Counted from the stretch's first letter, positions 1-7,081 are shown. The stretch: 13,059 bases of DNA from an uncultured bacterium (GCA_903861015.1 CAIOSL010000055.1:1-13059), one strand, 5' to 3'. Made by a program: numbers and translations. The notes: a model not told the origin generated them from the letters alone.

Positions 1-247
1 CTAGGCTGATCTCGAGCGCTGGGGCCATAACGTCTTCGACAACTTCACGGGCCACAAAAACATTGGCCGTACCGTCGTTGATATTCAGCTCTGATCGAAC
101 TTCTTGCTCGCGCTCGCCATTGTCACGGCGCCATGCAGCGGCAATTGCCTGCTCGATAACCGACAAGACGGTTGCTTCGGGCAAGTTTTTTTCTTCGGCA
201 ATTGTGTGAACCGCCAAGATTAATTGTTTGATGTTGATTTCTTCCAT
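1..247 (-). CDS. nusA: Transcription termination/antitermination factor NusA, N-terminal part (cut by window edge)
   Basis: The first 82 codons of a minus-strand gene running off the left edge. The protein starts MEEINIKQLILAVHTIAEEK, then has LPEATVLSVIEQAIAAAWRR and, near residues 65-72, VFVAREVV. This matches the NusA N-terminal domain, which binds RNA polymerase near the RNA exit channel: a helix, a conserved KxLP-like turn, a helix rich in Ala, then beta strands ending in a V-x-E-V-V segment. NusA promotes pausing, intrinsic termination and antitermination. The ATG at 245-247 is fixed by a strong Shine-Dalgarno, AGGAGGAT (253-260), 5 nt upstream. An intrinsic terminator (273-296) separates it from the nuclease gene upstream, so it needs its own promoter; a TAATAT box (268-273) just after the terminator T-run is a weak candidate. 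The S1 and KH domains that would confirm NusA lie outside the window. Confidence 0.85.
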   Translation of the reverse strand, partial: MEEINIKQLILAVHTIAEEKNLPEATVLSVIEQAIAAAWRRDNGEREQEVRSELNINDGTANVFVAREVVEDVMAPALEISL

Positions 248-272
248 AGAAAATCCTCCTGCTTTAGATATT

Positions 273-296
273 AAAAAAGTCGACCTGCCGGCCGAC
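273..296 (-). terminator. Intrinsic terminator between the HNH nuclease gene and nusA
   Basis: Read on the minus strand, GTCGGCC (296-290) pairs with GGTCGAC (285-279) around a GGCA tetraloop. The stem has 7 bp including one G-U pair and is followed at once by six T (278-273). It lies 36 nt after the nuclease stop codon and 26 nt before the nusA start, so it should end nuclease transcripts and insulate nusA. Confidence 0.8.
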
Positions 297-331
297 GTTA
301 TGCAATGTACTACCTTCAGTATACACCTAAA

Positions 332-1024
332 TCATGGATTTGGCAATATTTCGAGTGGACATTGGCTCAAAACCGACGCCATTGCATCTTTTTCAGCCGT
401 CGTGACCCACAACTTATACTTTTGTTTAACGGCGATTTGTCTAGCAACATACCGACACCGAAAAGCCTTATTTGGCGGCAACCAAGTGGCCGCATCACCG
501 TCACTTTTTTGCTGATTGGCCGGGCCGTCAGCCGCCAACAGTTCTAGCGGATCGTTGGCTAGCGCTTTGCGATCATCTGGTGACAATTGCTGGGCGCCCT
601 TTTGCCAGGCGTCCGACAATGCCACGACGTGGTCAATCTGAATATCGCCGCTGGTCGCAGCGCCTCGCTTAAAGTCGATCGTTTTGCCGGTATACGGGTC
701 GATTAACGCACCTGATTCGATCTGGCATTTGTCGTTAGTAACAACATTGGTCAGATCACGATTTAAAATAATATTTCGCGTATCACAACCATTTGCTATC
801 GCCCAATCACCACCAAATTGGTCCCGCGAGTAATCAGTTTTTGGCGCCCGACCCTTCACATCAAGTTCGCCCAGAGCATTGGTCGCCAGCACACCCTCGC
901 GTTTGGCACCCAAAACCGCCGTATTATCCACCACCACTGGCGTGTTAAACGATATCGCCAACGCCAGCAATATCAACGACAACGTCGCCGTCACCGTTCG
1001 TCGAATTTTATACTTAAGCGTCAT
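332..1024 (-). CDS. Secreted or membrane-anchored HNH nuclease, DUF1524 (GmrSD C-terminal-like) family
   Basis: A 230-aa protein with a basic N-terminus and a hydrophobic stretch at residues 11-26, so a signal peptide or membrane anchor. The HNH/DUF1524-type core is at about 127-205: GDIQIDHVVALSDAW (D131, H132), then DPLELLAADGPANQQKSD (N170, K173) and WLPPNKAFRCRYV. Four cysteines (C80, C100, C190, C222) could form two disulfides outside the cytoplasm. Related small secreted DUF1524 proteins are predicted metal-dependent DNases; DNA degradation for nucleotide scavenging is inference. An in-frame ATG lies 48 nt upstream at 1072, but it overlaps the divergent aminopeptidase gene, gives a non-signal-like extension, and lies upstream of the CATAAT -10 box (1036-1031). 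That box sits exactly 6 nt before the ATG at 1024, so I chose 1024. There is no Shine-Dalgarno; the transcript is probably leaderless. The gene ends in TGA. Confidence 0.82.
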   Translation of the reverse strand: MTLKYKIRRTVTATLSLILLALAISFNTPVVVDNTAVLGAKREGVLATNALGELDVKGRAPKTDYSRDQFGGDWAIANGCDTRNIILNRDLTNVVTNDKCQIESGALIDPYTGKTIDFKRGAATSGDIQIDHVVALSDAWQKGAQQLSPDDRKALANDPLELLAADGPANQQKSDGDAATWLPPNKAFRCRYVARQIAVKQKYKLWVTTAEKDAMASVLSQCPLEILPNP

Positions 1025-1030
1025 ATAACC

Positions 1031-1058
1031 ATTATGCCTGAAATTTAAAGTGATACAA
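1031..1058 (-). promoter_or_regulatory. Probable promoter of the HNH nuclease gene (leaderless)
   Basis: On the minus strand, TTGTAT (1058-1053), a 16-nt spacer and CATAAT (1036-1031), which matches the -10 consensus at 5 of 6 positions. Six nt then precede the ATG at 1024, so transcription should begin at about the start codon. The -35 overlaps the -10 of the divergent aminopeptidase promoter. Confidence 0.5.
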
Positions 1059-1059
1059 T
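1051..1059 (+). promoter_or_regulatory. Extended -10 promoter of the M1 aminopeptidase gene (leaderless)
   Basis: TGATACAAT is an extended -10 (TGn followed by TACAAT, 5 of 6 to consensus). It ends 6 nt before the ATG at 1066, so the mRNA probably starts at the A of the start codon. No Shine-Dalgarno is present. Confidence 0.6.
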
Positions 1060-1065
1060 TAATAT

Positions 1066-3591
1066 ATGACATCTATCGCCAGACTTATTGATCAATTTGT
1101 GCCAAAAAACTACCAATTATCGCTCGACATTGATCGACCAGGGCGCAAATTTGACGGCAGCGTCGTTATTAGCGGTACCCTACAGACTGGTTTTGACAAG
1201 ATCAGCCTTCACAGCAAAGACCTTATTATCCAGTCAGCAAGCGTTGATGGGCAGATGGCCGACTTTAGCCACGGCGACAACGACGAATTGATCATTACCA
1301 CGACCGATATAGCCAGCGGCGAACATGTGGTCAAAGTCGACTTTAGCTGCGTCATCACCGATGGCATGCACGGTATGTACCCATGTTATTTTGAACATGA
1401 TGGCGTCAAGAAAGAATTATTAGCCACACAGTTCGAGAGTCATCACGCCCGCGAAGTCTTTCCGTGCATTGACGAACCGGCTGCCAAGGCCACGTTTGAT
1501 GTTCGCCTAACAACCGAGCCAAACGTTGAAGTTCTGGGTAATATGCCGATCAAGACCCAAATTAGCGAAGGTGACAGGTTGGTAACAACTTTTGACACCA
1601 CCCCAATTATGAGCAGTTATTTGCTGGCCTGGGTGATTGGCGATTTGCAAAAAAACTCCGGCAAGACCAAAAGCGGTGTCGAGGTTAATATCTGGTCGAC
1701 GCCCGTCCACCCGATCAATAACCTGGATTTTGCGCTTGATATCGCCACTCGAACAATTGATTTCTTTGAAGATTATTTTGGCGTTGCCTACCCCCTACCT
1801 AAATCCGACCAAGTAGCCCTGCCCGACTTTTCGTCAGGCGCCATGGAGAACTGGGGTTTAATCACCTACCGCGAAACATATTTGCTGGCCGACCCTGTTA
1901 CAACATCGATTTCTAACAAGCAAACCACAGCCACGGTCATCGCTCACGAACTCAGCCACCAGTGGTTTGGTAACCTGGTCACGATGCAATGGTGGAACGA
2001 TCTGTGGCTTAACGAAAGCTTTGCGACTTTGATGGAATATATTGCCATCGACGCCATCGAACCCGACTGGGACATCTGGCTCGACTTTGACAGCTACGAC
2101 AGCATCGCTGCCCTGCGCCGCGACAGCCTGGCCGGCGTTCAGTCAGTTCAAACCGATGTCGATCATCCCGACCAGATCAGCACCTTATTTGATAGCGCCA
2201 TCGTTTACGCCAAGGGCGCTAAATTGCTGCGAATGCTGCGTCATTATATCGGTGAAGAAGCCTTTAAAACCGGCCTAAACAGCTATTTCCAGTTGTTTGC
2301 CTACCAAAATACCCAAGCAACTGATTTGTGGTCAGCTCTTGATAGATCTAGCGCCAAAGATATAACTAATTTGATGAACCGCTGGATCAGCCAACCGGGT
2401 TTTCCTGTCGTAGCAATCGACGACCAGAACGGCAAAATAACGTTATCTCAAGAGCGCCTAGCGGTCAGACCCGCCGTTTCTGATGGCAGCCTATGGCCAA
2501 TTCCTCTCGGCGCCAATGACTCGAACCTACCGCAACTACTAAGCGAGCGTAGTTTAACGGTTGACCACACGACCAATACGCCTATCCGCCTGAACGACGG
2601 CAATTTTGGCCACTTTATTACTAACTATTCCGACAATTTATTTAGCAAACTAATCGAACAGGTCAAATCTGGCGAGCTATCGACAATCGACCGCTTGCAA
2701 TTATTAAACGAACAAGCCACTCTGGCAAGCGCCGGCATTACCTCGACCGCAAACCTCGTACCGCTACTTGGCACATACATAAACGAATCGACCGAGGCGG
2801 TTTGGAGCATAATCGGTCTGGCGATTGGCGATCTCAAACTATTCACCGAAGACGACCATGCCTCAGAATCAAAATTACGCCAACTAGCCCTGAAGCTATC
2901 GGCCAGTCAATACCAGCGCCTGGGGTGGGCAATGACACCCGGCGAGCTTGAGGCCGATACCAAACTACGCAGCCTAATCATCGGCCTGACGATTTATGGC
3001 GAAGACCGATCGGCTATTGATAACGCTATCGATATTTACAAGAACACCCCCACTGGGCAGCTTGACCCCGAACTGCGAGCAGCAATCTTTTCAGTCAACG
3101 TCCGATACGGCAGCGACGAGTCGATCATTGATTCGTTAATCGACCTATACAAGACGACCGATTCGTCAGAACTGCGGGCGGATATATGCGCTGGCTTAAC
3201 GGCTACGGCCGACCCTGCGGTTGGTAGCCGTCTGCTAGACGTAGTAAGAAATAGTTCGGTTATTCGCACCCAAGACGCCATGCGCTGGATTGCGTATTTG
3301 ATCCGCAACAAACATACCAGGGTTCTAGCCTGGGCCTGGATCCGCAATAACTGGGATTGGATCAAATCAACTTACGCCGGCGACAAAAGCTATGACGATT
3401 ACCCGCGCCTGGCTGCCAATGCGCCGTCAACTGAGGCCCAATTGGCCGAATATTGCGATTTCTTTGGGCCACTTCGCGCCGAACCAGCCCTAACTCGCAA
3501 CATCGACATGGGAATAACCGAGATCAAAAACCGTATTGCGCGACTAGAACGCGATCAACAGGCCGTTCGATCAGCCCTACTGAATCTCTAG
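1066..3591 (+). CDS. pepN: M1-family zinc aminopeptidase (PepN/ERAP-like)
   Basis: An 841-aa metallopeptidase removing N-terminal residues from peptides. Visible M1 hallmarks are the exopeptidase motif GAMEN (258-262), the zinc site HELSH (H294, E295, H298) with the third ligand E317 in NESFA, and the catalytic tyrosine Y381. A beta-rich N-terminal domain spans about 10-200, the catalytic domain about 200-430, and a helical ERAP1_C-like domain about 500-830. Length is normal for the family. There is no signal peptide, so it is probably cytosolic and processes imported or recycled peptides. This matters for organisms poor in amino-acid synthesis, but that role is inference. The start follows an extended -10 box by 6 nt and has no Shine-Dalgarno, suggesting a leaderless mRNA. 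The gene is divergent from the HNH nuclease across 41 bp, and its last 15 bp overlap the convergent rnhB-yraN gene. The symbol gives the general family; the exact subfamily is not resolved. Confidence 0.93.
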   Translation: MTSIARLIDQFVPKNYQLSLDIDRPGRKFDGSVVISGTLQTGFDKISLHSKDLIIQSASVDGQMADFSHGDNDELIITTTDIASGEHVVKVDFSCVITDGMHGMYPCYFEHDGVKKELLATQFESHHAREVFPCIDEPAAKATFDVRLTTEPNVEVLGNMPIKTQISEGDRLVTTFDTTPIMSSYLLAWVIGDLQKNSGKTKSGVEVNIWSTPVHPINNLDFALDIATRTIDFFEDYFGVAYPLPKSDQVALPDFSSGAMENWGLITYRETYLLADPVTTSISNKQTTATVIAHELSHQWFGNLVTMQWWNDLWLNESFATLMEYIAIDAIEPDWDIWLDFDSYDSIAALRRDSLAGVQSVQTDVDHPDQISTLFDSAIVYAKGAKLLRMLRHYIGEEAFKTGLNSYFQLFAYQNTQATDLWSALDRSSAKDITNLMNRWISQPGFPVVAIDDQNGKITLSQERLAVRPAVSDGSLWPIPLGANDSNLPQLLSERSLTVDHTTNTPIRLNDGNFGHFITNYSDNLFSKLIEQVKSGELSTIDRLQLLNEQATLASAGITSTANLVPLLGTYINESTEAVWSIIGLAIGDLKLFTEDDHASESKLRQLALKLSASQYQRLGWAMTPGELEADTKLRSLIIGLTIYGEDRSAIDNAIDIYKNTPTGQLDPELRAAIFSVNVRYGSDESIIDSLIDLYKTTDSSELRADICAGLTATADPAVGSRLLDVVRNSSVIRTQDAMRWIAYLIRNKHTRVLAWAWIRNNWDWIKSTYAGDKSYDDYPRLAANAPSTEAQLAEYCDFFGPLRAEPALTRNIDMGITEIKNRIARLERDQQAVRSALLNL

Positions 3592-4515
3592 GTAGTCGTC
3601 GACAACTGGTGGCTGGCCAAATACCGATATCGCCACCAGTCGCAGATCGTGCGTTTGGATCTTATTGACAAGTGCATAATATTCGGCTGCGAACTTCATT
3701 TGTCGTAGCTTTTTGGCGGTTATCGCCGCCAGGCCACCACCTTGATCGCCAGAGCTCCGATATTTAACTTCGCAAAAATATACTACGTCAGCCTTTGTCG
3801 ATACAATATCGATTTCACAAAACTTGGTTTTCCAATTGCGCTCTAATACTCGATGGCCGTGCGTTTTTAGGTACTTTGCCGCGATGTTTTCGGCCGCATC
3901 GCCAATCTGTTTGCTTGTGATTTTATCGTCCTTATCAGACACCAGATCTAGCGTGCGGTACTGTTGCAGTGGCGCAAAGGACAGACGATGCAAGGGCGTC
4001 ACACCCAACCTGTCGATAGCGGCAATATGCGCCGCTGTGCCATAGCCAACGTGGTTGGCAAAGCCATAGCCCGGATAATCGACGTCCATTTGCGCCATAT
4101 AATTATCGCGCGCCACTTTAGCGATAATCGAGGCCGCCGACACACTCGGCACCAACAAATCAGCTTTCTTCATTGTCGTAACATATTGACCCTTAGAGGT
4201 CCCCGACAAGAGATTAACTGTCCCATCGATCGTAATCTGGTGGTAAGGCGCTTTTACTTGTTCAACCGCCAGTCGGGTTGCCAGCCGCAGCGCCTCGGAC
4301 AGGCCAATCTGATCAATCGTAGCAGCATCCACCCAACCCAACCCAAATCCAGCCGCCTGGGCCCTGATTTGCTCGTCGAGTTGTTCGCGCTTCTTTTTGG
4401 GTAGTCTTTTGCTGTCAGTCAAACCGTCAATTTGGGCCCCACCCAAAACAACCGCCCCAACCACCAACGGCCCGGCCCAAGGCCCACGCCCAACCTCATC
4501 AATCCCCAAAATCAT
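3577..4515 (-). CDS. rnhB-yraN: Fused ribonuclease HII-YraN (UPF0102) protein
   Basis: A 312-aa two-domain protein. Residues 1-190 are RNase HII, which cuts the RNA strand at ribonucleotides embedded in DNA: GIDEVGRG (D6, E7 and the GRG motif), D97 in TIDG, D137 in AKVARD, and the tyrosine of HVGYGT complete the active site. Residues 203-312 are a YraN/UPF0102 domain of the PD-(D/E)XK-like nuclease superfamily: GDAAEN (E209), RNWKTKFCEIDIV (E234, D236) and FCEVKYR (E249, K251). C233 replaces the usual glycine of GEID. Both sites look intact. rnhB and yraN are often neighbours near rplS in bacteria; here they are one frame with a short polar linker (about 188-203) and no internal stop. The gene starts 9 nt after the 82-aa gene upstream with no Shine-Dalgarno, so it is probably cotranscribed and translationally coupled. 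It overlaps the aminopeptidase 3' end by 15 bp. Confidence 0.92.
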   Translation of the reverse strand: MILGIDEVGRGPWAGPLVVGAVVLGGAQIDGLTDSKRLPKKKREQLDEQIRAQAAGFGLGWVDAATIDQIGLSEALRLATRLAVEQVKAPYHQITIDGTVNLLSGTSKGQYVTTMKKADLLVPSVSAASIIAKVARDNYMAQMDVDYPGYGFANHVGYGTAAHIAAIDRLGVTPLHRLSFAPLQQYRTLDLVSDKDDKITSKQIGDAAENIAAKYLKTHGHRVLERNWKTKFCEIDIVSTKADVVYFCEVKYRSSGDQGGGLAAITAKKLRQMKFAAEYYALVNKIQTHDLRLVAISVFGQPPVVDDYLEIQ

Positions 4516-4524
4516 AAAGGTCGA

Positions 4525-4773
4525 TTACAGATCTCGTAGCGGAATGCCGGTTTTTTTCGAAACTTGGCGGGCCCAATTTAAAAGACGTTTAAATTGTTCG
4601 TCACGCGATACTTGCTCGATTTCACTGTCATCTAGCCTTTTTACAAAGCTATCGATGGTGTTAGTTAGCCTGTCAAGACTTTCTTGAGATGCAGTTTGCT
4701 CAAACTTTTCGTTAACCTCGCTACGAAACTCTTCGATGTACTTGAATAACTTCGTAAATTGATCTTCGCTCAT
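4525..4773 (-). CDS. Small acidic/basic coiled-coil protein of unknown function
   Basis: An 82-aa protein I do not recognise. It is soluble and highly charged, predicted almost wholly helical. Hydrophobic residues spaced about every 3-4 positions across 8-70 (LFKYIEEF, LDRLTNTI, SFVKRLDD) suggest a coiled coil and self-association. It has no cysteine, membrane segment or catalytic motif. The ATG follows a perfect extended -10 (TGGTATAAT, 4788-4780) by 6 nt and has no Shine-Dalgarno, so the mRNA is probably leaderless. It is the first gene of a two-gene unit with rnhB-yraN (9-nt gap) and lies just after the rplS terminator. It could be an accessory factor of the RNase HII-YraN protein, but only the linkage suggests this. 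Its start fitting the promoter so exactly supports it being a real gene. Confidence 0.75.
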   Translation of the reverse strand: MSEDQFTKLFKYIEEFRSEVNEKFEQTASQESLDRLTNTIDSFVKRLDDSEIEQVSRDEQFKRLLNWARQVSKKTGIPLRDL

Positions 4774-4779
4774 ACGTAC

Positions 4780-4788
4780 ATTATACCA
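4780..4788 (-). promoter_or_regulatory. Extended -10 promoter of the 82-aa gene/rnhB-yraN unit (leaderless)
   Basis: On the minus strand TGG followed by a consensus TATAAT, ending 6 nt before the ATG at 4773. No good -35 is seen; that region lies inside the rplS terminator hairpin. Confidence 0.65.
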
Positions 4789-4794
4789 CTAAAC

Positions 4795-4822
4795 AATAAA
4801 CCGCCTCAGAAGGCGGTTTATT
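4795..4822 (-). terminator. Intrinsic terminator of rplS
   Basis: A perfect 12-bp inverted repeat (4795-4806 with 4811-4822) around a 4-nt loop, with CCGCC/GGCGG at the top of the stem. On the minus strand the second arm ends in GGTTTATT, giving a broken U-rich tail. It starts 21 nt after the rplS stop. The symmetric flanks could also stop plus-strand transcripts. Confidence 0.85.
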
Positions 4823-4843
4823 TAGTTTGCGAGTTTTGCTGAT

Positions 4844-5365
4844 CTAGGCTTCGTTGTGACGAGCTTCGACTTCGGCTTGTTTAGCCAAGAGTTCGGCTTC
4901 GGCAGCGGCTTTTTCAGCCTCTTTCGCTTGGTGAGCAGCCTCTGCTTCGGCTTTCAAGCGAGCTTCTTCGGCTTCGGCAGCTTCGTCATGAACGCTGTTA
5001 ACAGCATCGCGATCAAAGTTAACACCACGTAGGCGGAAACCTTTGCCACTGCGGTTACGCAAGAAGCTAAGGAAGTTACGGCGAACTTTTGACCTACGAA
5101 CGACTTCGATTTTTTCAACCAATGGGCTGTGCAACAAGAAGCTTTTCTCGACACCCACGCCACTAGCGATCTTGCGGACGGTTATACGAGACGTGTGCGA
5201 CTCGCGGCGATCGGTACGAATAACGATACCTTCAAAGATCTGGATACGCTCTTTAGCACCTTCTTTAATTTTTTGGTGGACACGAACTGTGTCTCCACTG
5301 CGGACTGCGACTACGCTCTGTTTCTTTTGAGCGTCGTTAACTTTTTTGATTAATTCAAAACTCAT
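4844..5365 (-). CDS. rplS: 50S ribosomal protein L19 with C-terminal Ala/Glu-rich extension
   Basis: A 173-aa protein. Residues 1-115 are a standard L19: RSGDTVRVHQKIKEG, RIQIFEGIVI, the TVRKIASGVGVEKSF motif, HSPLVEKIEVVRRSKVRR and the final FLRNRSGKGFRLR. L19 binds 23S rRNA at the interface with the 30S subunit. Most bacterial L19 proteins end near residue 115; here about 55 residues follow. From 128 to the end roughly two thirds are Ala or Glu with interspersed Lys/Arg, predicting one long charged helix. No stop, frameshift or second domain signature is visible, so the extension looks genuine. The start is set by homology; upstream there is only a weak Shine-Dalgarno (GTGAG). An extended -10 (5416-5408) predicts a 5' leader of about 36 nt, unlike the leaderless genes nearby. 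The gene ends at its own terminator. Confidence 0.95.
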   Translation of the reverse strand: MSFELIKKVNDAQKKQSVVAVRSGDTVRVHQKIKEGAKERIQIFEGIVIRTDRRESHTSRITVRKIASGVGVEKSFLLHSPLVEKIEVVRRSKVRRNFLSFLRNRSGKGFRLRGVNFDRDAVNSVHDEAAEAEEARLKAEAEAAHQAKEAEKAAAEAELLAKQAEVEARHNEA

Positions 5366-5407
5366 TGCTTACTCACTTTTACGTTTATTAGATACAATCA
5401 GTTATTG

Positions 5408-5416
5408 ACTATAACA
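5408..5416 (-). promoter_or_regulatory. Extended -10 promoter of rplS
   Basis: TGTTATAGT on the minus strand (TGn followed by TATAGT, 5 of 6 to consensus). A transcript from about 5401 would have a leader of about 36 nt before the rplS ATG. Confidence 0.5.
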
Positions 5417-5450
5417 CAATCTGGTAAATCTTAAAAGGGTTTTTGGGCAA

Positions 5451-7073
5451 TTAAATTGCTCGATTTATCTCGTCCAGGGTGGTTTCGCCACGCAAAGCCG
5501 CCAAAACACCAGCTTCAAGCAGCGTCACCATTCCCTGTTGACGCGCCGAGCGCTCGATAATCTCGGTATGGACCTCGGCTTCGTCACCGCGCAAGAACTT
5601 TTGGATAGCATCGCCGACAATCATTTGCTCCATAATCACAATTCGCCCCTTAAAGCCAAACGGTGATAACTCGCTAACAACTGGTCGCCATAATTTAAAG
5701 TTGTCCAGATCAGGCTTGTCGACACTGGCCGGCAAATCCTTTAGGACGTTCTTGACCCATTGCTTAGTTGCCTCGTCGGGTTCGTATTCTTGCTTGGTCG
5801 CGTCATCGAGGCGCCTGACTAGGCGCTGCGCGATCACCAACCTAATCGCCGAGCTAAATATAGGGTTAACACCAATCAGATCAATCATGCGACTAAAGGC
5901 CGCGGCCGCCGAATTAGCGTGAAAGCTCGACAAGACCAAGTGGCCAGTGATCGAAGCCTGAATAGCCGTCTTGGCGGTGTCGGCGTCGCGAATCTCGCCC
6001 ACCATGACAACATCGGGGTCCAGTCGCAAAACCGAACGCAAACCATCAGCAAAGCTTTGACCACCAGTGGTATTGATTGGTATTTGGGTAATGCCGGTAA
6101 TGCCGTATTCGATCGGGTCTTCCAGCGTAATTATCTTGCGGCTGGTGTCGTTGAGGGCGTTAATCATGCTATAAAGCGTCGTCGATTTGCCGCTGCCAGT
6201 GGGGCCAACCATTAGGACCATTCCGCGCGGATGACTGACAATCTCGTCAATCACCGCTCGTTCATTCGCTGCCATACCCAATCGATCCAGATTAAGCATC
6301 GATTCGTCAAAGTTGAACAAACGCAAAACAGCGTCGTGGCCATACATTGTTGGCACTGTCTCGACACGCAGGTTTAACAGATGCGTTTGGCCATCCCTGG
6401 TGATTTCTTTTTGCATGTGCCCAGATTGCGCCTCGGCCGCGGCGGTCGATATATTGGCCCGTGACGCCAATGCGCCCAATATCACTCGATAACGGTCGTT
6501 TTCCAGATCGGCAACTGGATGCAGCACACCATCAATACGCATACGAATTCGCATATGCGTTCGCTGATTCTCTATGTGAATATCACTAGCACCCAGTCGG
6601 TCGGCTTGGTCGATTAAATAATCAAAAACTTCGTCACTACCAACCGAATTTAAGGTCTTGCTGACTTCGGCGATCGTGTTACTGTCGCCAGCCTGGGCGA
6701 TCTTGATATCATCGTGAATAACCTTGATAACCGGGTCATAACGGTCTAGCATGTTCTTGAAAGCACTGCCGCTAATCAAAAAGAAGGCGATATTATGGCC
6801 GGCCGTATTGTAACTTTGGGTCATATCACGAATAAACGACTGCGGCGTTTGGGTAGTAACGCCAAATTGCCATGGCTGCTGTTCGTTACCAGCCACCAGT
6901 GGCACAATCCGGTTTTGGCGCATTGACGGGATATCAATAAGGTTTTTAAGTAGTGGCACCGTGTTTTCGAACGAACGCATATCAAAGTAGCGAATACCCA
7001 AAATCGCCGCACGCTGGGCGGTCGACTGTTCTTCTTGTTCGCGGCGCGTTTGCTGAACCTTATCTTCGTCCAT
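5451..7073 (-). CDS. GspE/PilB-family type II secretion/type IV pilus assembly ATPase, lacking the zinc cysteines
   Basis: A 540-aa hexameric-type ATPase that would power pilus extension or pseudopilus secretion from the inner face of the membrane. A GspE N-terminal-like domain (about 20-110) precedes the ATPase: the GASDIHIE segment (161-168), Walker A GPTGSGKST (290-298), Asp box TLEDPIEY (316-323), Walker B DPDVVMVGEIRD (E360) and His box GHLVLSSFHAN (377-387). In most PilB/GspE proteins a tetracysteine zinc motif follows QRLVR; here the segment reads QRLVRRLDDATKQEYEPDE and the whole protein has no cysteine. The nucleotide site is complete, so it should be active. No pilin, PilC or prepilin peptidase gene is in the window. 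The start ATG follows an extended -10 (7090-7082) by 8 nt, so the leader is about 0-2 nt. The methyltransferase gene lies 25 nt upstream on the same strand, so some readthrough is likely. Confidence 0.9.
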   Translation of the reverse strand: MDEDKVQQTRREQEEQSTAQRAAILGIRYFDMRSFENTVPLLKNLIDIPSMRQNRIVPLVAGNEQQPWQFGVTTQTPQSFIRDMTQSYNTAGHNIAFFLISGSAFKNMLDRYDPVIKVIHDDIKIAQAGDSNTIAEVSKTLNSVGSDEVFDYLIDQADRLGASDIHIENQRTHMRIRMRIDGVLHPVADLENDRYRVILGALASRANISTAAAEAQSGHMQKEITRDGQTHLLNLRVETVPTMYGHDAVLRLFNFDESMLNLDRLGMAANERAVIDEIVSHPRGMVLMVGPTGSGKSTTLYSMINALNDTSRKIITLEDPIEYGITGITQIPINTTGGQSFADGLRSVLRLDPDVVMVGEIRDADTAKTAIQASITGHLVLSSFHANSAAAAFSRMIDLIGVNPIFSSAIRLVIAQRLVRRLDDATKQEYEPDEATKQWVKNVLKDLPASVDKPDLDNFKLWRPVVSELSPFGFKGRIVIMEQMIVGDAIQKFLRGDEAEVHTEIIERSARQQGMVTLLEAGVLAALRGETTLDEINRAI

Positions 7074-7081
7074 TTGCCTTA

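Noticed and set aside
1025..1072. Upstream ATG at 1072 for the HNH nuclease (16 more residues)
   Set aside because: It overlaps the divergent aminopeptidase start, lies upstream of the -10 box, and puts a non-signal-like extension before a good signal/anchor segment.
3964..4404. Plus-strand open frame (146 aa) opposite rnhB-yraN
   Set aside because: It runs antisense to conserved RNase HII motifs and has no recognisable domain or start signals.
5408..5470. Small inverted repeat GCAAT/ATTGC at the end of the secretion ATPase gene as a terminator
   Set aside because: The stem is only 5 bp, lies mostly in coding sequence and has no T-run after it.
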